DNA of 64,000 nt, from contig QEYB01000526.1 of the NCBI GenBank assembly GCA_017562135.1, positions 62,001-126,000 of the forward strand. The letters run 5' to 3'. A model generated the notes under the pieces. The model saw only the letters and a program-made list of their open reading frames with translations, was not told where the DNA came from and did no database searches. The DNA comes from Dipylidium caninum. Its lineage: Eukaryota > Platyhelminthes > Cestoda > Cyclophyllidea > Dipylidiidae. Both the position numbers and the translations under genes were made by a program. This document shows, piece after piece, positions 51,826-63,689 of the stretch (position 1 is its first letter; each line of letters starts with the position of its first letter).

Positions 51826-52780
51826 AATTAACCCCCCGCCGAGGCACGTGATTGGCCGAAATCAATGAATCTGGACATTTGAAAGACGCTCTGTGGGACG
51901 CAGTCGTCTGCTCTGCACTTGCCAGCCACGCAGGCACTTCATCCTCGTCTTTCTACTGCCCTTACGAGCATTGACTTCTTCGAATTTCTTGGCCAAGCAC
52001 TCACTTCTCCAACTAGCCTTCGCCCTCTATTAGTCCCAATTCCTCTTCTCCTCCTCCTCCTGCTCCACGTATGCCGACGCTTCCGCCCGCAGGCAGATCA
52101 CGTGGGTGGATGCCTCGTGTCCAGTCGTTCGTCTACCACTTTCTCTCTCTCTCTCTCCATTGCAGCCCCCCGCGCCTTACCCTCCGCCGCTCCTCAGTAG
52201 TCTCCCCCCCACCCCCGCCACACACCCCCCTGAGGAGTTGTTCTCGAGCGCCCCAAGGCTGCCCGTCTGTTCCATAGTTGTCGACGAGTAGCCGTCAACC
52301 CGTCATCTCTAAGCTGAACTGCCAAATTGAGCGAATTGTGCCGTCTGACATTAACTCGGCCCCAAATGGAGCTCCCGAGATTCCATCTTAGGGTGCTGCC
52401 TTACTTCTAAACTTGGAGCAAGATTTTACTGAGGGCTGAGGAGACGTTTTCTCAGTCCCGTCCTCCCCCTTCCCCGCCCCCCACTCACGAAGAGCGCTGC
52501 CTGTCTCCGCGGCATTTCGCCCACAACTCACAAATGCAACAAACTGGGGGAAGTGGATGGAGTTCGAACAATTTATTGTTCCCCTCTTTGTTGGCGCCTA
52601 TTTGCCGGCTTTGCTTTCATCGCTTTTTTCTGGCTCTTCAGTCTGTCGCGCGGGGCGGAAGGGGGGCGTGGGGCGGACTGAGCAGTTTCCTGTCGCTCTC
52701 GTAGCATTTTTTTAAAGTTACAAATTAAAATTTCTACTCACACCTTAAAATTATCCCGCCTTGTCTACTTGCATCATTCG
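51826..52780. other. Spacer between the two intronless genes
   Basis: It contains the promoter of the 50938-51825 gene and the 3' untranslated region of the 52781-53905 gene. TTTATT near 52569-52574 would read as AATAAA on the minus strand, about 210 bases past that stop. The CT-rich stretch near 52030-52170 and a C-rich part near 52203-52228 are the visible structures. Confidence 0.4.
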
Positions 52781-53905
52781 CTATTTACATTTGATTTGAG
52801 TTGCCGCTTGAGCCTTGGAGATGATGCAGTTTAACTCGTCGTCGGAGAACATGCCATCGCTGATCCACTGCTGTACAATCTGAAGGTGGGAGACGTCGTC
52901 TGTGGCGTCATTCGCCTTACAACTCATGTTACTCCTCTCCAAGGCCTTCTTGTACGAGTCGAGGTATTGCTGGCTCTCCGAAATAGAGTCCAGTAGGTTC
53001 TGCTTCTTGTCCTTCGAATTCCCACATGGCGGTGCCTCCTTCCCGCAGGGGTTCAGTCTCCGCAGCTTCTCCGTCAATTCCTCTTCGCATCCCTCGTAGT
53101 TTCTAATCGGTTTTCGAACAAAAACGGAGGCATTCATGCAGCCGTCCTTGAAGGCGTTGGCAGCGCGATAGTTGCCGAAGAGTTGTTCATTCGCCTTCTC
53201 GTTGGCCTCAATCTCCTGCTGCTTCCTGTTGAACTCCGGTGCAATTACATCACGGAGCAACATTTTGATCTTCAACTCGGCCTTCTGCCGTGCCTTCTCC
53301 TCCACACTGCCGCCTATATCAGGCTCTGGTCCAGCCTGCGGCTTCAGGGGATCCCGCGCCATTGAGCCAAAGTTCCAACAACTCGTGTCAGCGGCCTTGG
53401 ACGGCGGTGCAGCCGTTTTGCACGTTTGGAGGCCGAGACCCGCCGTATTTTGCGTCAGATTGACGAGAGCCATCGGCCCCGTGTTGTTCGGGTCGCGGGG
53501 CTCCGGGTACTCGGGCGGGCACATGGGCATGTTGTTTTGAGGCGGCGGAGGGGCAGATGGCACCTGACACGGACTGCCGTACATGTTTCCCCCGCCGTAC
53601 ATATTCCCCGGCGCCTGTGGTCGGGTCTGACAGAAGTTGCCCGCGTTCCCGCCTCCGTTGTAGCAGTAGCCCCCGCCGCCACCGCCCACGAAGGGCGTGT
53701 TTCCATACGGCATGGAATTGTAGTTCCCCAATGGCATCTGCTGTTGTTGGGGCATGAACTGATTCCTTTTGGCACACTGAATGTCGCAGGGGTTGGACCT
53801 GGCCGCGGCCGGTTGGGTGTAATTCGGATTTGGACGGCAGGGGTCCTCCATTTGGCTGGGGTTGGGCGGATTGCAGGGGTTCCGGTCCATCTCGAACACT
53901 GACAT
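52781..53905 (-). CDS. Unrecognised Cys/Pro/Gly-rich protein, single exon
   Basis: An uninterrupted frame of 374 residues with no family I can name. The first 145 residues are rich in Asn, Pro, Gly and Cys, with repeated NPC/NPxP-type turns (NPCNPPNPSQ, NPNYTQP, SNPCDIQC) and a glycine run. The rest is charged and helical: a segment from about residue 200 (EEKARQKAELKIKMLLRDV, then EFNRKQQEIEANEKANEQ) looks like a coiled coil. A Cys-containing C-terminus follows, ending near a DDELNCIISKAQ helix. There is no signal peptide and no membrane segment. It could be a structural or cytoskeletal protein, but that is a guess from composition. Confidence 0.72.
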   Translation of the reverse strand: MSVFEMDRNPCNPPNPSQMEDPCRPNPNYTQPAAARSNPCDIQCAKRNQFMPQQQQMPLGNYNSMPYGNTPFVGGGGGGYCYNGGGNAGNFCQTRPQAPGNMYGGGNMYGSPCQVPSAPPPPQNNMPMCPPEYPEPRDPNNTGPMALVNLTQNTAGLGLQTCKTAAPPSKAADTSCWNFGSMARDPLKPQAGPEPDIGGSVEEKARQKAELKIKMLLRDVIAPEFNRKQQEIEANEKANEQLFGNYRAANAFKDGCMNASVFVRKPIRNYEGCEEELTEKLRRLNPCGKEAPPCGNSKDKKQNLLDSISESQQYLDSYKKALERSNMSCKANDATDDVSHLQIVQQWISDGMFSDDELNCIISKAQAATQIKCK

Positions 53906-55424
53906 CTCCCGATCCCGGGTTCCGGGTGTTTGAATGCTCCGTCACTCGGTGACCGTATCGATTGCGGCGCTGGTCATGTGGACCACTTGAACCGGGACGC
54001 CTGCACCTCCTCCGGCGCAGGCGCCGACGTCGACGCATCCGCGTGGTGGTGGAGCAAGTCCTCCACCACCTGTTCTCCGCTTTGTCCGGCTTCGCGGGCT
54101 TCACTCATGTCCGGTGAAGCAGCGCGGGCGGAGATGGGAATGGGCAAGTCTTGCAAGGAATTTGAGTCCCTCTACAGCAGCGACCTCTCTCCGGACACAC
54201 GACTTGAAGCCGAATGCGCTTCCAGCATCGCCTTCCAACCTGTTCCGGGTTATATGCCCAGGGGACAGTCGTGAAGGCGGCTTTTTTAGGCCAAACCAAT
54301 AAACATGGAAGATGCACTGTGACGTCTCCCCTTTGAGCCACCTCACCTGGCGTGGCGCTCGAAGGCGATTGGGCATTCACAGGTGGTCCTCGGGCCCGCC
54401 GGGAGGGGAGGTGATGCTCCCTCCTCTGTCTCTCCTCACGTACAGATCGACACTTGGTCCACTCGGATAGAGGCTTTGCGAAGTTGGAGGAAGTGGCCCA
54501 TTTTTAGTTTTTAGCTGTCCCAACCGACGCGTCACTACTGCCGTGGTTTGGTGTGATAGTGTAATGGTGACGGTGATGCCAAAGGGCTTTCGTCTCGACG
54601 ACGATATTTTTGCTACGTATCCGCGTGATCGTCGCGTTACACCCACCTCGTGTGGGCGACCGGTCGGTGGTGGTGGGGGTGTGCTTGTCCGGAGGGGGCA
54701 ACAGGGTGTCCGGGTGGCCTGCGGCTCATTAATACACCGATTGGACAGGACACTCTAACCTCCGACTGGAGGAATGCTAGGGGGTTCAAAACATCCGACC
54801 CGTGCTTCGGTTCTCCGAGCCCAAGGGCGTGACGGCGAAATGCCCCTTTCCTGCTCCATAGTGGGGAGACACTCGACCCCGACAGAGGCGAGTGCGTGCG
54901 CGTCAATCATCCATCCGCCCATCCATTGCACTTTCCTGCCGCAAAGACCCCAAAAGTCGGCGTCGTGTGACACTGACAGCGGCTGTACGCGCGACACATA
55001 GTGCCGCACCACCTGGCCTCATCGGCATCGGAGCGGAGCCTGCCCTGCGAAAGCGGGTTCAGTGGTGAACATCTGCTGAACAATCCCTGACGCGCAGGCG
55101 GTCGATTCGCCTTCAGAACCCCAGTTCAGTGAGAGAACTTCAGGCGGCGAAGTGGACCCAGACCATGTGCCATTTGGGTATTCGAGAAATACTCTATTTA
55201 CCAGGCGAGCACACACTTTTGCGCTTCCAGCCGCCCAAATTCATTATCGACTGACGAAAGCTCGAGGTGCCACGACAGCCTCGGGGCTTCTCATCGCGAA
55301 AATTGTGGTGCCGGTTTCGTTTAACTGCGAGGCCTTAGAGCCCGTCCAAACCCTCGGCCCCAACTCCGCTCGCAGCACAAGGCACTGCTGTCAACATTTA
55401 AGGTTATCCTTTATTGAGGGAGCT
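53906..55424. other. Interval upstream of the second intronless gene
   Basis: Promoter region. Two short frames overlap on opposite strands: 53930-54274 (+, 114 codons, followed by AATAAA near 54297) and 53974-54156 (-, 60 codons). One of them could be a small gene or leader exon, but neither has a recognisable motif. From 54400 to 55400 I see nothing. Confidence 0.35.
55410..55415 (-). terminator. Polyadenylation signal of the minus-strand AsnRS paralogue
   Basis: TTTATT on the plus strand reads AATAAA on the minus strand, about ten bases after the stop at 55425. An intact signal supports a transcribed gene. Confidence 0.6.
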
Positions 55425-57530
55425 CTAAGGCCTGTATTGGTGCTCGAAGCGGGGATACAGAGGGACCTCCTGAACATTGCGCTTGCCCATAAACCAGGCG
55501 CAGAAGCGTTCCAAAATTAACCGGTAGCCCCCGTGTGGACAGGTACCAAATTCGCGCTACGATATAAAGTGGAGAGCATAAAGTGGCGGAGGAGGGGAAG
55601 CGAAGCGGTCAGAACCAACCTACCAGTTGCGTGTACCAGTAGCAAGTAGAGGCGTCGATACCAGCGAGTTTGTAGCGCTCCATTAAGTCGCTGTGATTCT
55701 TGACCCTCATTGCACCTCTCACAAGTCCGCCTTCTTCTGGAAGTATGAGGTAGAAGGACTGGGTCACAGTTGGATCGTCTTCGACGCACTCCGAAGTAAA
55801 TGAATCTATTTGCGTTGACAGATGTATAACAAAAGAGGGAACTGATGAAGATATTCGCTGAAGTCTCCCGCTGTTTAAGGCGCGGTGGGCTTCTTGTTTT
55901 GAAGAAAACGCCCTACCCTCGGCGGCCAAGTTAAATTCCACACGTGCGAAAGGCTTCTTTGGAACTTGAAATCTCTACATTCTCACAAATTCATAAAAAC
56001 CAATTGGAGTGTAACGTCAATGCACCAAAATGGAAAAAACTCTCACAGGATTCATTTCCATTATCAAGTCTCCACACCTCCGCATTACGCGTTCCACTAC
56101 GTCTACTATGAGATCCTCCACCTGGACAAAAAGATCATCGAAAGTGATAAAAGGTGATTCCGCCTCAATTTGGATATGCTCATCCAGGCCACTATGAGAA
56201 GGACTCCCAAACTACAAAGTAGGGCGACAAAATAAAATTTATTAGAAGCCCTGTTGATGCCTCCATTACAACTTATTATAGGTTATAGACAAAAAAAGCA
56301 TAGTACGAAATGGTCCGCTCGTAAATACAACCGACAAAGCCATTGAAATCAAACGTGACGAAAATTCCACCGGCACAAATCATGATAAAACTATGCAAAA
56401 CCACCGATTCCACACAAAATATGTGTACGTTAACAGAGGTTGTGACAACATTTTAAGACAACGTATGGTCCATTGCATTTTCGACCAAATTAACTTACAC
56501 TTGAGTTGTTGTAGCTGCGTGAGATGCAGTAGCAGTTACCCAAGACGGGAATGCACGACTCCAAATAGACCTGACTCGACTGAGTTAGGCGTGACTTATT
56601 TCCGGCGTAGTCCACATTAGCCAGAGGCGAATCTTCGTGCATTTGATGCGCCACCAACGTTGGAGGATGTATCTACAACACATCACCCCTCACTAACACT
56701 TCAAATGGCATTTATTACAATATCAGCCAGTTATCCGCATCTCTCGATTCACACGCTTGTAATTACTTGCCTCTGCGTATCCGCGATCCTTGTAGTGATC
56801 TCTGAATGCCTCCGTGATTACGGCTGTCAGCTTTATTACATTTGACACTTCCGTGGTGCGAATCATGAGGTGACGGTGATCCGCCTGCCAATCCATCGTG
56901 CTCTTCTCCGTAACGTAAGCTTCAACACCGCCCGCCGGTGCCTTTCCAATGCATTCCCAATAATCCACCTTCACTTCCACATTTCCGGGAATATTTTGGT
57001 CATCTGTCACTTCATTAACAACCCCCTTTACGTAAATAGACGATTCAGTGCAGAGGGTCAGGGCGTCAGACGTTCGTGACAGATCTCCAGTCAGAAGACA
57101 ATGAACAATACCAGTACCATCTCGAAGAATGATATACATTACATCCTTGCTCTGACGACGTATTTTGTATGCCCAACCAAACACTTTAACACGCTCGCCC
57201 AAAAATTTTTTTAAATTTACACACTTTTACGACAGTTGCATTTGGCAGACTACCGTCTTCCTTGATTTCCACTGCATCTGTAATAGAGGCATAGACTGTA
57301 GGCGTTTCGTTGCCTGCCTTGTTTAGAGACTGTCTGTAATCATTATAAGAACGCATAAGGATATCTTGGGGATATTCAATCCACTCCGATTTCTCATGAG
57401 TATCAGTGTAAATCACCTCCTTTGAGGGATCATCGGTGTTTAGAATTTTAAATAGATGAGGGGAGAGTTTGAAACGGATATTCCTTTGAACCATCGCCAA
57501 GTATATCGTCTCCCAGCCTTTCAGAAACAT
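55425..57530 (-). CDS. Diverged asparaginyl-tRNA synthetase paralogue lacking class II motif 2
   Basis: Exons 55425-55556, 55624-55974, 56047-56211, 56499-56672 and 56771 to about 57530 mirror those of the plus-strand copy at 60545-62960. The 5' end was not fixed. The N-terminal OB-fold anticodon domain is well kept (RVKVFGWAYKIRRQSKDVM, then ILRDGTG). The catalytic half is not. Motif 1 IHPPTL remains, but the VEGGST substrate loop has become HQMHEDS. The motif 2 arginine segment ([16 protein letters not shown] in the other copy) has become SYNNSS joined to a Ser/His/Gly stretch. In motif 3 the glycines are changed (GYRLILERF), although the ER is kept. Frames stay open throughout except for one extra A in a seven-base A run (57206-57212). 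This looks like a pseudoenzyme rather than decayed DNA. AATAAA follows the stop within about 10 bases (55410-55415). Confidence 0.85.
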
Positions 57531-57539
57531 AATAAGTCA

Positions 57540-60500
57540 TTATATCTGCATGTAAAACGGAGAACACGGTCATCAAAAAGTTTAACTTAGAAAAAGATAT
57601 ATTAGAGAAACTACGAACAGAGAATACGAACCACCGAAAAGAGTCATGGCGATAATTAATAACAGCGTGCGATTACAGCGCGCTCGACTCAACTACTAAA
57701 ACAAATGCTAAAAAGACGGAAAGAGACCTAAATGTTCGCGACTTTATACAACTTAATACCTACAATACAACGATTGTATGAACAAAATAACATAGAGGCG
57801 TCAAATAATGGAAACGCACAGATGATGTTAAAAAAAGGTTGCTTCATCCAACGAGAAGCTTGTTGTGGATAATCTATAAGGTTGCTCCACTTCGCGCAAT
57901 TAGAAAAGTCAAGCAGCTTAGATTCCCTAAACCAACTGCCATTAATTTTTCGTTGTATTGCCATTCGTACACTTGCATAAAATCTTACGTACTGGGGAAG
58001 GATTGGAAAGATTTGCCGATCAGCCAACTCACTTAATCATGCCAATCGTTTCAATTATGACCCGTGTATAGTTAATGACACGATTAGGCATAAATTGAAC
58101 TGGCGGAATGAGTCCCACCATTGCCGTGTAAACATAGAGAGTATACGAGGCGAATTAAACAAAGCCCACTTGTTTTACTCGCTGAAAAAGCAGTTTAGTC
58201 TTTAGGAACAAACTGATTCGAATCGAATCGACAGGGGACTCTTCAACAGAGTGATGAGTTGGTGATTTGAGGTTGGAATTTAAACATTTCTCTTCCACAA
58301 GGTGTACAATGACGGTGGTTCCGGCGGTTGGGTGACGCCGCTTGCCATGGCCAATCGACTGGGGTTGTCGGTTCAGAGGCTCCGCTCGGTAGTCGACCTA
58401 ACCTCCTGCATACTCCTCCCTGACGGCACAAAGTGATCTGGCGATGCGGAGAGCGTCTGCTTACAACCTCGTATCTGCATGTCTGCCCGCGTGTATGAGC
58501 CGACTTTGCGCCCTTCGTCGTGGAAGATCTGGCTTGACAGCCTGGTTCGAGGGCAGACAGTGCAGTATGCGACTCCAGCGCGCCCGTCCGAACTATTAAA
58601 GCAAAACCTGTAGGGCTGGATAGACGTGCAATGTACAATACATATACACTTTTCATGTCTAAAACACATGATTGAAGCAGCATTAGGGGAAAGGAACGAA
58701 ACACGAAAGATAGGTTCAAATGTTATAGAACAAAATAAGTTTAATCCTTTCACCGACTCATTCAACTACATAAACACACGTGCCCTCGTCCACCGACGCA
58801 TTGTCCGCCCCCCCCCCCCCCCACCGGCAAACTTGGGCATAGCGGCAGAAGAAGGCAAGGCGCGGGCGGGCCTTCACACCACTCACCTCCTTCAATGTCC
58901 TCGAAGCGTGCACGAGTGGAAACACCTTCCACGCCTCCACAATACCACCGCCGCAGCCCTTCACCTGCCCGCCAGCCAGCATCGCCGCCGGTTCACGAGA
59001 CGCCCACGCTCGCCGAGCCGCCCCCACCGGTGAGGCGGTAAATGTGCCGTCTCGCGCGAGGTGATGCAACACCGAGTCCTCGTTTCGTCATCCCCGCCGT
59101 GCATCCGGTCTGCGTCATTCATCCGGTGACACGTCATTTGACCTGCGTCGCCGGTCGTCGGCCGCGACCTTACAGCATCACGCTCACCGAACAACTTCCA
59201 CGCGCATCTACTCACCACTCGCCTCTCACCACCCGCGACTCTCTCGCGAATCTCCTCCCTCTCCCCACGGCTCGATCGCTGGCACAGGCCCAAAAGGTGG
59301 CAATCCCGACTCGCTGGTCAACACGTGTGACGGGGACAACGAAGAAGCCAAAGTGGGTGGACCAAGAGCCAACGCAAACCCCCATTCAGTGCGCTCCACC
59401 CACGTCCCTTGTGTACTGCTTGAAACAACATTCGGTTCTGCGAAATAGGTTCCGCTAATGGGCAGGCAGAGATGATCTGGAGACCCAAATGAAATCCCAC
59501 TTATTTTGCGACCCTACTGAGTCTCCCTCCCTCACCGTCATTCTGAATCGTGGAGACTGTAACAGCGTGCGAGTTCCGCACAAGACACTCGTCCACAAAA
59601 TCTTGCAACTTTCTATCCCACTGGCAATTATTAGGTAGGATGGAGAGGAAAAGAGGCGGATTCCATTGCCTGGTTGCATTCTATTTTGCGGCTATTTACT
59701 GCTTATTTGTCCGTCTTCACCCTTGACAACAGTTACATTGGACAACGCGGTGGAGGGCAGAGTGAGCACCGACGATATCGCGTGTGGAGCGGCTGCGCGT
59801 TGCTCGTCTAGTGCCATTAGACTAGGCGCGTGGTGGGAACACCAGAAAGAGACGCGGGCTTACAGTCTGGTACATTGGTCTGCGACGGGGATGGCTCACG
59901 TGGGGGACAGGGAATAGCTCAACGGCCCATCAGGGTGCAAAACAGATTTTATGCGAAAGAGATCTGTGTTGAGACTTTGAATACTTTTCAGTTCACAAGA
60001 TGAAGATTAATTGTGCAGTGAATTATAATCGCCTTGGGTTTTCAGATAGTAAATAGTGTGGTGACACACAAAATGGAAAAGATATGTGCCAATGCAATCA
60101 ACGATCTGAGGAACTTGCACGAACATGAAAGTGATAACCGCCTCTTGAATTATTGAAAATGTGTAAGAAGAAGGGCTACAGATGAGGAAAGAAAGAGTTC
60201 GCGAAGTAGACGGATACGGCGAATTGGCAGCAGGCAATGGCCATCTGTCTAGGCGTTGGCAATGCTCAACAAACTACTTTTTCTCCTGAAAAAAAAATTA
60301 GAAATGTACAAATGCTTAAAATTAAGAACAGACGAAAAAGACCGAACTCTGCTTACGTTTTAGTACGAAAATAAACTTTTGTTCTACTGGACTGGCGTAG
60401 GCGGGAAGTTGTTCGGCAGTCTTGCGTAGTCGCTATGACAGGGGTGGACGATCAATCAGGTCAGACGAGGGTATTATTGGTCCCAAATTGGAATCTCGTT

Positions 60501-60540
60501 TACATACTTCAGATGATTTGTGACTATATTTACCCAAATG
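57540..60540. other. Divergent spacer between the two AsnRS copies
   Basis: About 3 kb that should contain both promoters and the unlocated first exons. No other gene is supported. A 15-base C run lies at 58808-58822. A CT-rich, long-open stretch at 59042-59458 (+) has no recognisable feature. Confidence 0.4.
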
Positions 60541-60544
60541 CTGT

Positions 60545-62197
60545 ACACGTGGACTTATCATGAGGTAAAAATTTTGACATTTAGGAAATTTAACCGACAA
60601 GGCAGGCGACGGCAAATCTACGCTTGTCAGTTGTGCCAATGAGGCTGCGGTTGTCGAGAAGAGCAAGGGTTGTTGCGACGCGGCCAGGGTGAAGGTGAAG
60701 GATCTGTCAAAAGTCATTGGTAGCCGCGTGAAGGTGTACGGTTGGGTACACACGATTCGTCGTCAGAGCAAAAAGCTCATGTTCATCATCATTCGCGACG
60801 GTACGGGTCTTCTGCAATGTCTGCTCACAGGGGACCTGGCACAAACGCCCTCAGCGTTGACTCTGTCGACGGAGTCGTCTGTCGTTGTGACGGGCGAAAT
60901 CACGAAAGTGCCGACCGGTCAACAGGCTCCCGGTGGCATCGAGCTGCAGGCGGACTACTGGGAGTGCATCGGGAAAGCGCCCGCAGGTGGCATCGAGTCG
61001 GTGGTGACGGATGAGTCGGAGGTGGATTTGCAGCTGGATCAGCGGCACCTGATGCTGCGTACGTCGAAGGCGTCGAAGATCGTGAAGCTGACTGCCATAA
61101 TCGCGGGAGCATTCAGGGATCACTACAAGGATCGGGGCTTCACGGAGGCGAGTAAATGGGAGGGTGTGGAGTGTGAGGCGAGGCTAGAGGTGGTAACGCT
61201 GTGTGTGTGTGTGTGTGTGTTGTGCTGTGTTGTAGATCCACCCACCAACACTGGTGCAAACTCAGGTGGAGGGCGGTTCGACGCTGTTCAAGTTGGACTA
61301 CTTCGGCGAGCCGGCCTACCTGACGCAGTCGAGCCAGTTGTATTTGGAGACGTGCATCCCCGTGGTGGGTGACTGCTACTGCATGGTGCGCAGTTACCGT
61401 GCTGAGAAGGTGAGTTGATGGGGTGTGTGTGTGGAGTAGTGGGTGGAATGCGTCCAACTGTTTACATCGCCTTGCATGCTCATGTGAGTAGGAGGTGTGC
61501 TCAGGTGGGGAAGGCTGCAGTGGCAGTCGTAGTAGTAGTTGTTGTTGTGGTATTGGAGCAGGCACGTCGGCCATGTGCTCACTCACCGGTTGAAATGAGA
61601 TTGCGCAATGGCGGAGAAGTTCGGAGCAATTGGTGCGCGAGGTCAGAGATTTGTGTGATGCACGTTGGCAGTTGTAGCAGTCGCGATGTTAGTTGTTGCC
61701 GTTTATATCGGCGTGTGAGTAGGGAGAAAAGGAGACATGTGAGGGCGAGGTGGAAGGTGTGTGCGCTTGCAAACCGACCGGTTGGTGGTTGCCGACTGGT
61801 GAGCAGAGAGCAAGCGAGATGGAGCGAGGTATCTCATAGTTCTGTCTGCTCGTCGTCGGGGCAGCCAGTCTCCATGATTCCCACAAGTGTTGGCGCCTGC
61901 TCTCCTTTGGTGTCGTGAGTGGGGCATGTGAGGCAGAGTGATGTGGTGTGGTGGTGGTGGTTGTTTCAGAGTCGGACTCGTCGTCACCTGTCGGAGTACA
62001 TCCACATAGAGGCGGAGTCTCCGTTCATAACGTTCGAGGATCTGCTGGAGCAGGTGGAGGACTTGGTGGGTGGACGTGTCGGAGCGCGTGATGAGGGTGG
62101 CTGGGGAGCTGTTGTTGGAGATCAACCCCGTAAGTGTGGCATTTCTCCTCTTCTCGTCCACTCATACATGCACCCATGCATGCACGCATGCGTGTTG

Positions 62198-62228
<31 letters not shown>

Positions 62229-62960
62229 AGGTGTGGTTGTGGTTGTTGATGCTTTTGTCTTGGTGTTTGGGCAGAAATTTGAGGTTCCGAAGAAGCCCTT
62301 CAGACGGTTGGAGTACCGGGAGGCGTTGGCGGAGTTGAAGCGCCTGTCGATATGGAAGGAGGACTCGAAGCCTTACGAGTTCGGAGATGACATTCCGGAG
62401 TTGCCGGAACGCAGGCTGACAGACACGCTGAACTGTCCCATATTGTTGACAAAGTTCCCGACCGAGTTGAAGTCCTTCTACATGCAACGGACGAAGGAGG
62501 ACGCGGCAGTGACGGAGTCGGTGGACTTGTTGCTGCCGGGAGTGGGTGAGATAGTGGGCGGCTCGATGAGGATGACGGCGCATGAGGACCTGTTGGCGGG
62601 CTACAAGCGGGAGGGAATCGACAGCACACCCTACTACTGGTACACACAACAGGTGGGTGGTTGTTGGGCCAGACTGCTTCTCCCCTCGTTGTGTGCCCCT
62701 TTCCTCTTCCCCTTCTCCTTTCTCCCTTGCCGCTTGCCTCTGCCGCTTGCCCCGTGGTGAGGCGGGAGCGAGGTGACGAGGTGGTCTCGTAGTTGTCATT
62801 GTGTTTTTGTATTTTGTGTGTGTTGTAGCGCGAATTTGGGACGTGTCCACACGGCGGCTACGGACTTGGCTTTGAGCGATTTTGCACGTGGATGTTGGGT
62901 CAGTACCACATTCGCGACGTGTGCTTGTACCCCCGATACACCGGTCGTTGTAGGCCTTGA
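60545..62960 (+). CDS. NARS1: Asparaginyl-tRNA synthetase, cytosolic type (5' exons not found)
   Basis: This class II synthetase charges tRNA-Asn with asparagine. Exons: 60545-61147, 61236-61409, 61970-62129, 62275-62652 and 62829-62960. The OB-fold anticodon domain ([17 protein letters not shown], then [12 protein letters not shown]) is followed by the catalytic domain: motif 1 [24 protein letters not shown], motif 2 SYRAE and [10 protein letters not shown], and motif 3 [10 protein letters not shown] near the C-terminus. All catalytic residues expected of AsnRS are present. The first intron in this stretch uses a GC donor. The 61970-62129 exon is 160 bases but must be a multiple of three. 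One extra G lies near 62071-62073, after EQVEDL, as comparison with the paralogue shows. The exons encoding the N-terminal extension upstream of 60545 could not be placed. Confidence 0.95.
61148..61235 (+). other. GC-AG intron in AsnRS
   Basis: Only a donor of the form AG followed by GCGAGT puts the two flanking exons in the same frame and gives an uninterrupted match across the conserved RGFTE / IHPPT junction. The minus-strand paralogue has the same intron at 56673-56770 with the ideal GCAAGT donor. A GT dinucleotide microsatellite at 61201-61220 lies inside this copy. Confidence 0.8.
62201..62228. repeat. GT dinucleotide microsatellite in an AsnRS intron
   Basis: About fourteen perfect GT units lie between the motif 2 exon and the next exon. 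Confidence 0.9.
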
Positions 62961-62995
62961 CCCTCGACTGTCATCGCCTGCCTTTTAATACTGTC

Positions 62996-63001
62996 AATAA
63001 A
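62996..63001 (+). terminator. Polyadenylation signal of AsnRS
   Basis: AATAAA lies about 36 bases after the stop codon at 62960. Confidence 0.7.
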
Positions 63002-63689
63002 GCATCCTTGGGTTCGATCCGCCTTTTCTTCGCTCGGCCTTTTTGTGTTGTGGTTACGTCACTTGGTGCGTGATGTGACATGAGTCCTTTTCGTTTGTTT
63101 TCGTGCGGTTGGCGACGTTTGACCTCTAGTGCTGAATGCGTAGTTGTTCGCTTTCGTCGACTTATTTCGTTTCCGACTTTTGTGCCATGTTATTGGCCTT
63201 ATTGAGGCACCCATAATCCTGCACTACTTCATTAGCATTTTGTCAATTTTATTGCCTACACTCTGTCCAGTTTACCAGTTGCGGTTACATGTTGTGCATC
63301 ATTTTCACGCATGTCTTTTTTGGGTTGTGGATTATGAAAACTGCGGCGCGTCGATCGCCTTATGGGTGCCGTCGGTTTACTGATTCTCCCTTTTCGCCAT
63401 ATCGCTGGCGTTCTCGGCCCACTGTCTCCTGCGGCCTCGCGTGGTTTGGAGGACCGCCGACCCGTGTCCCTCGGCGCGCGAGGACTCCTCACCACGTGGA
63501 CGTATCGATCGGTCGTGACAACACGCAATCCTACTGGCGTGATTTGTGAAATGTGAGGGTAGCTACGGGCAGTTGGTATGGTGTGAGCATCAGTAGACTG
63601 TACAGCTTTGAGCCTGCGGTTTTCCGATCTCTCCTGACACAAACCCTCACGCCCTCTCCTGCACCACCTCTCCCCACCACTCGTTTCGT

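Noticed and set aside
53388..54104. 238-codon open frame overlapping the Cys/Pro/Gly-rich gene in another minus-strand register
   Set aside because: It is a shadow of the 52781-53905 frame and ends in low-complexity Arg-rich sequence.
63005..63018. GGTTCGATCC resembling a tRNA B box
   Set aside because: No A box, no acceptor-stem pairing and no cloverleaf could be drawn around it. It lies in the AsnRS 3' flank.
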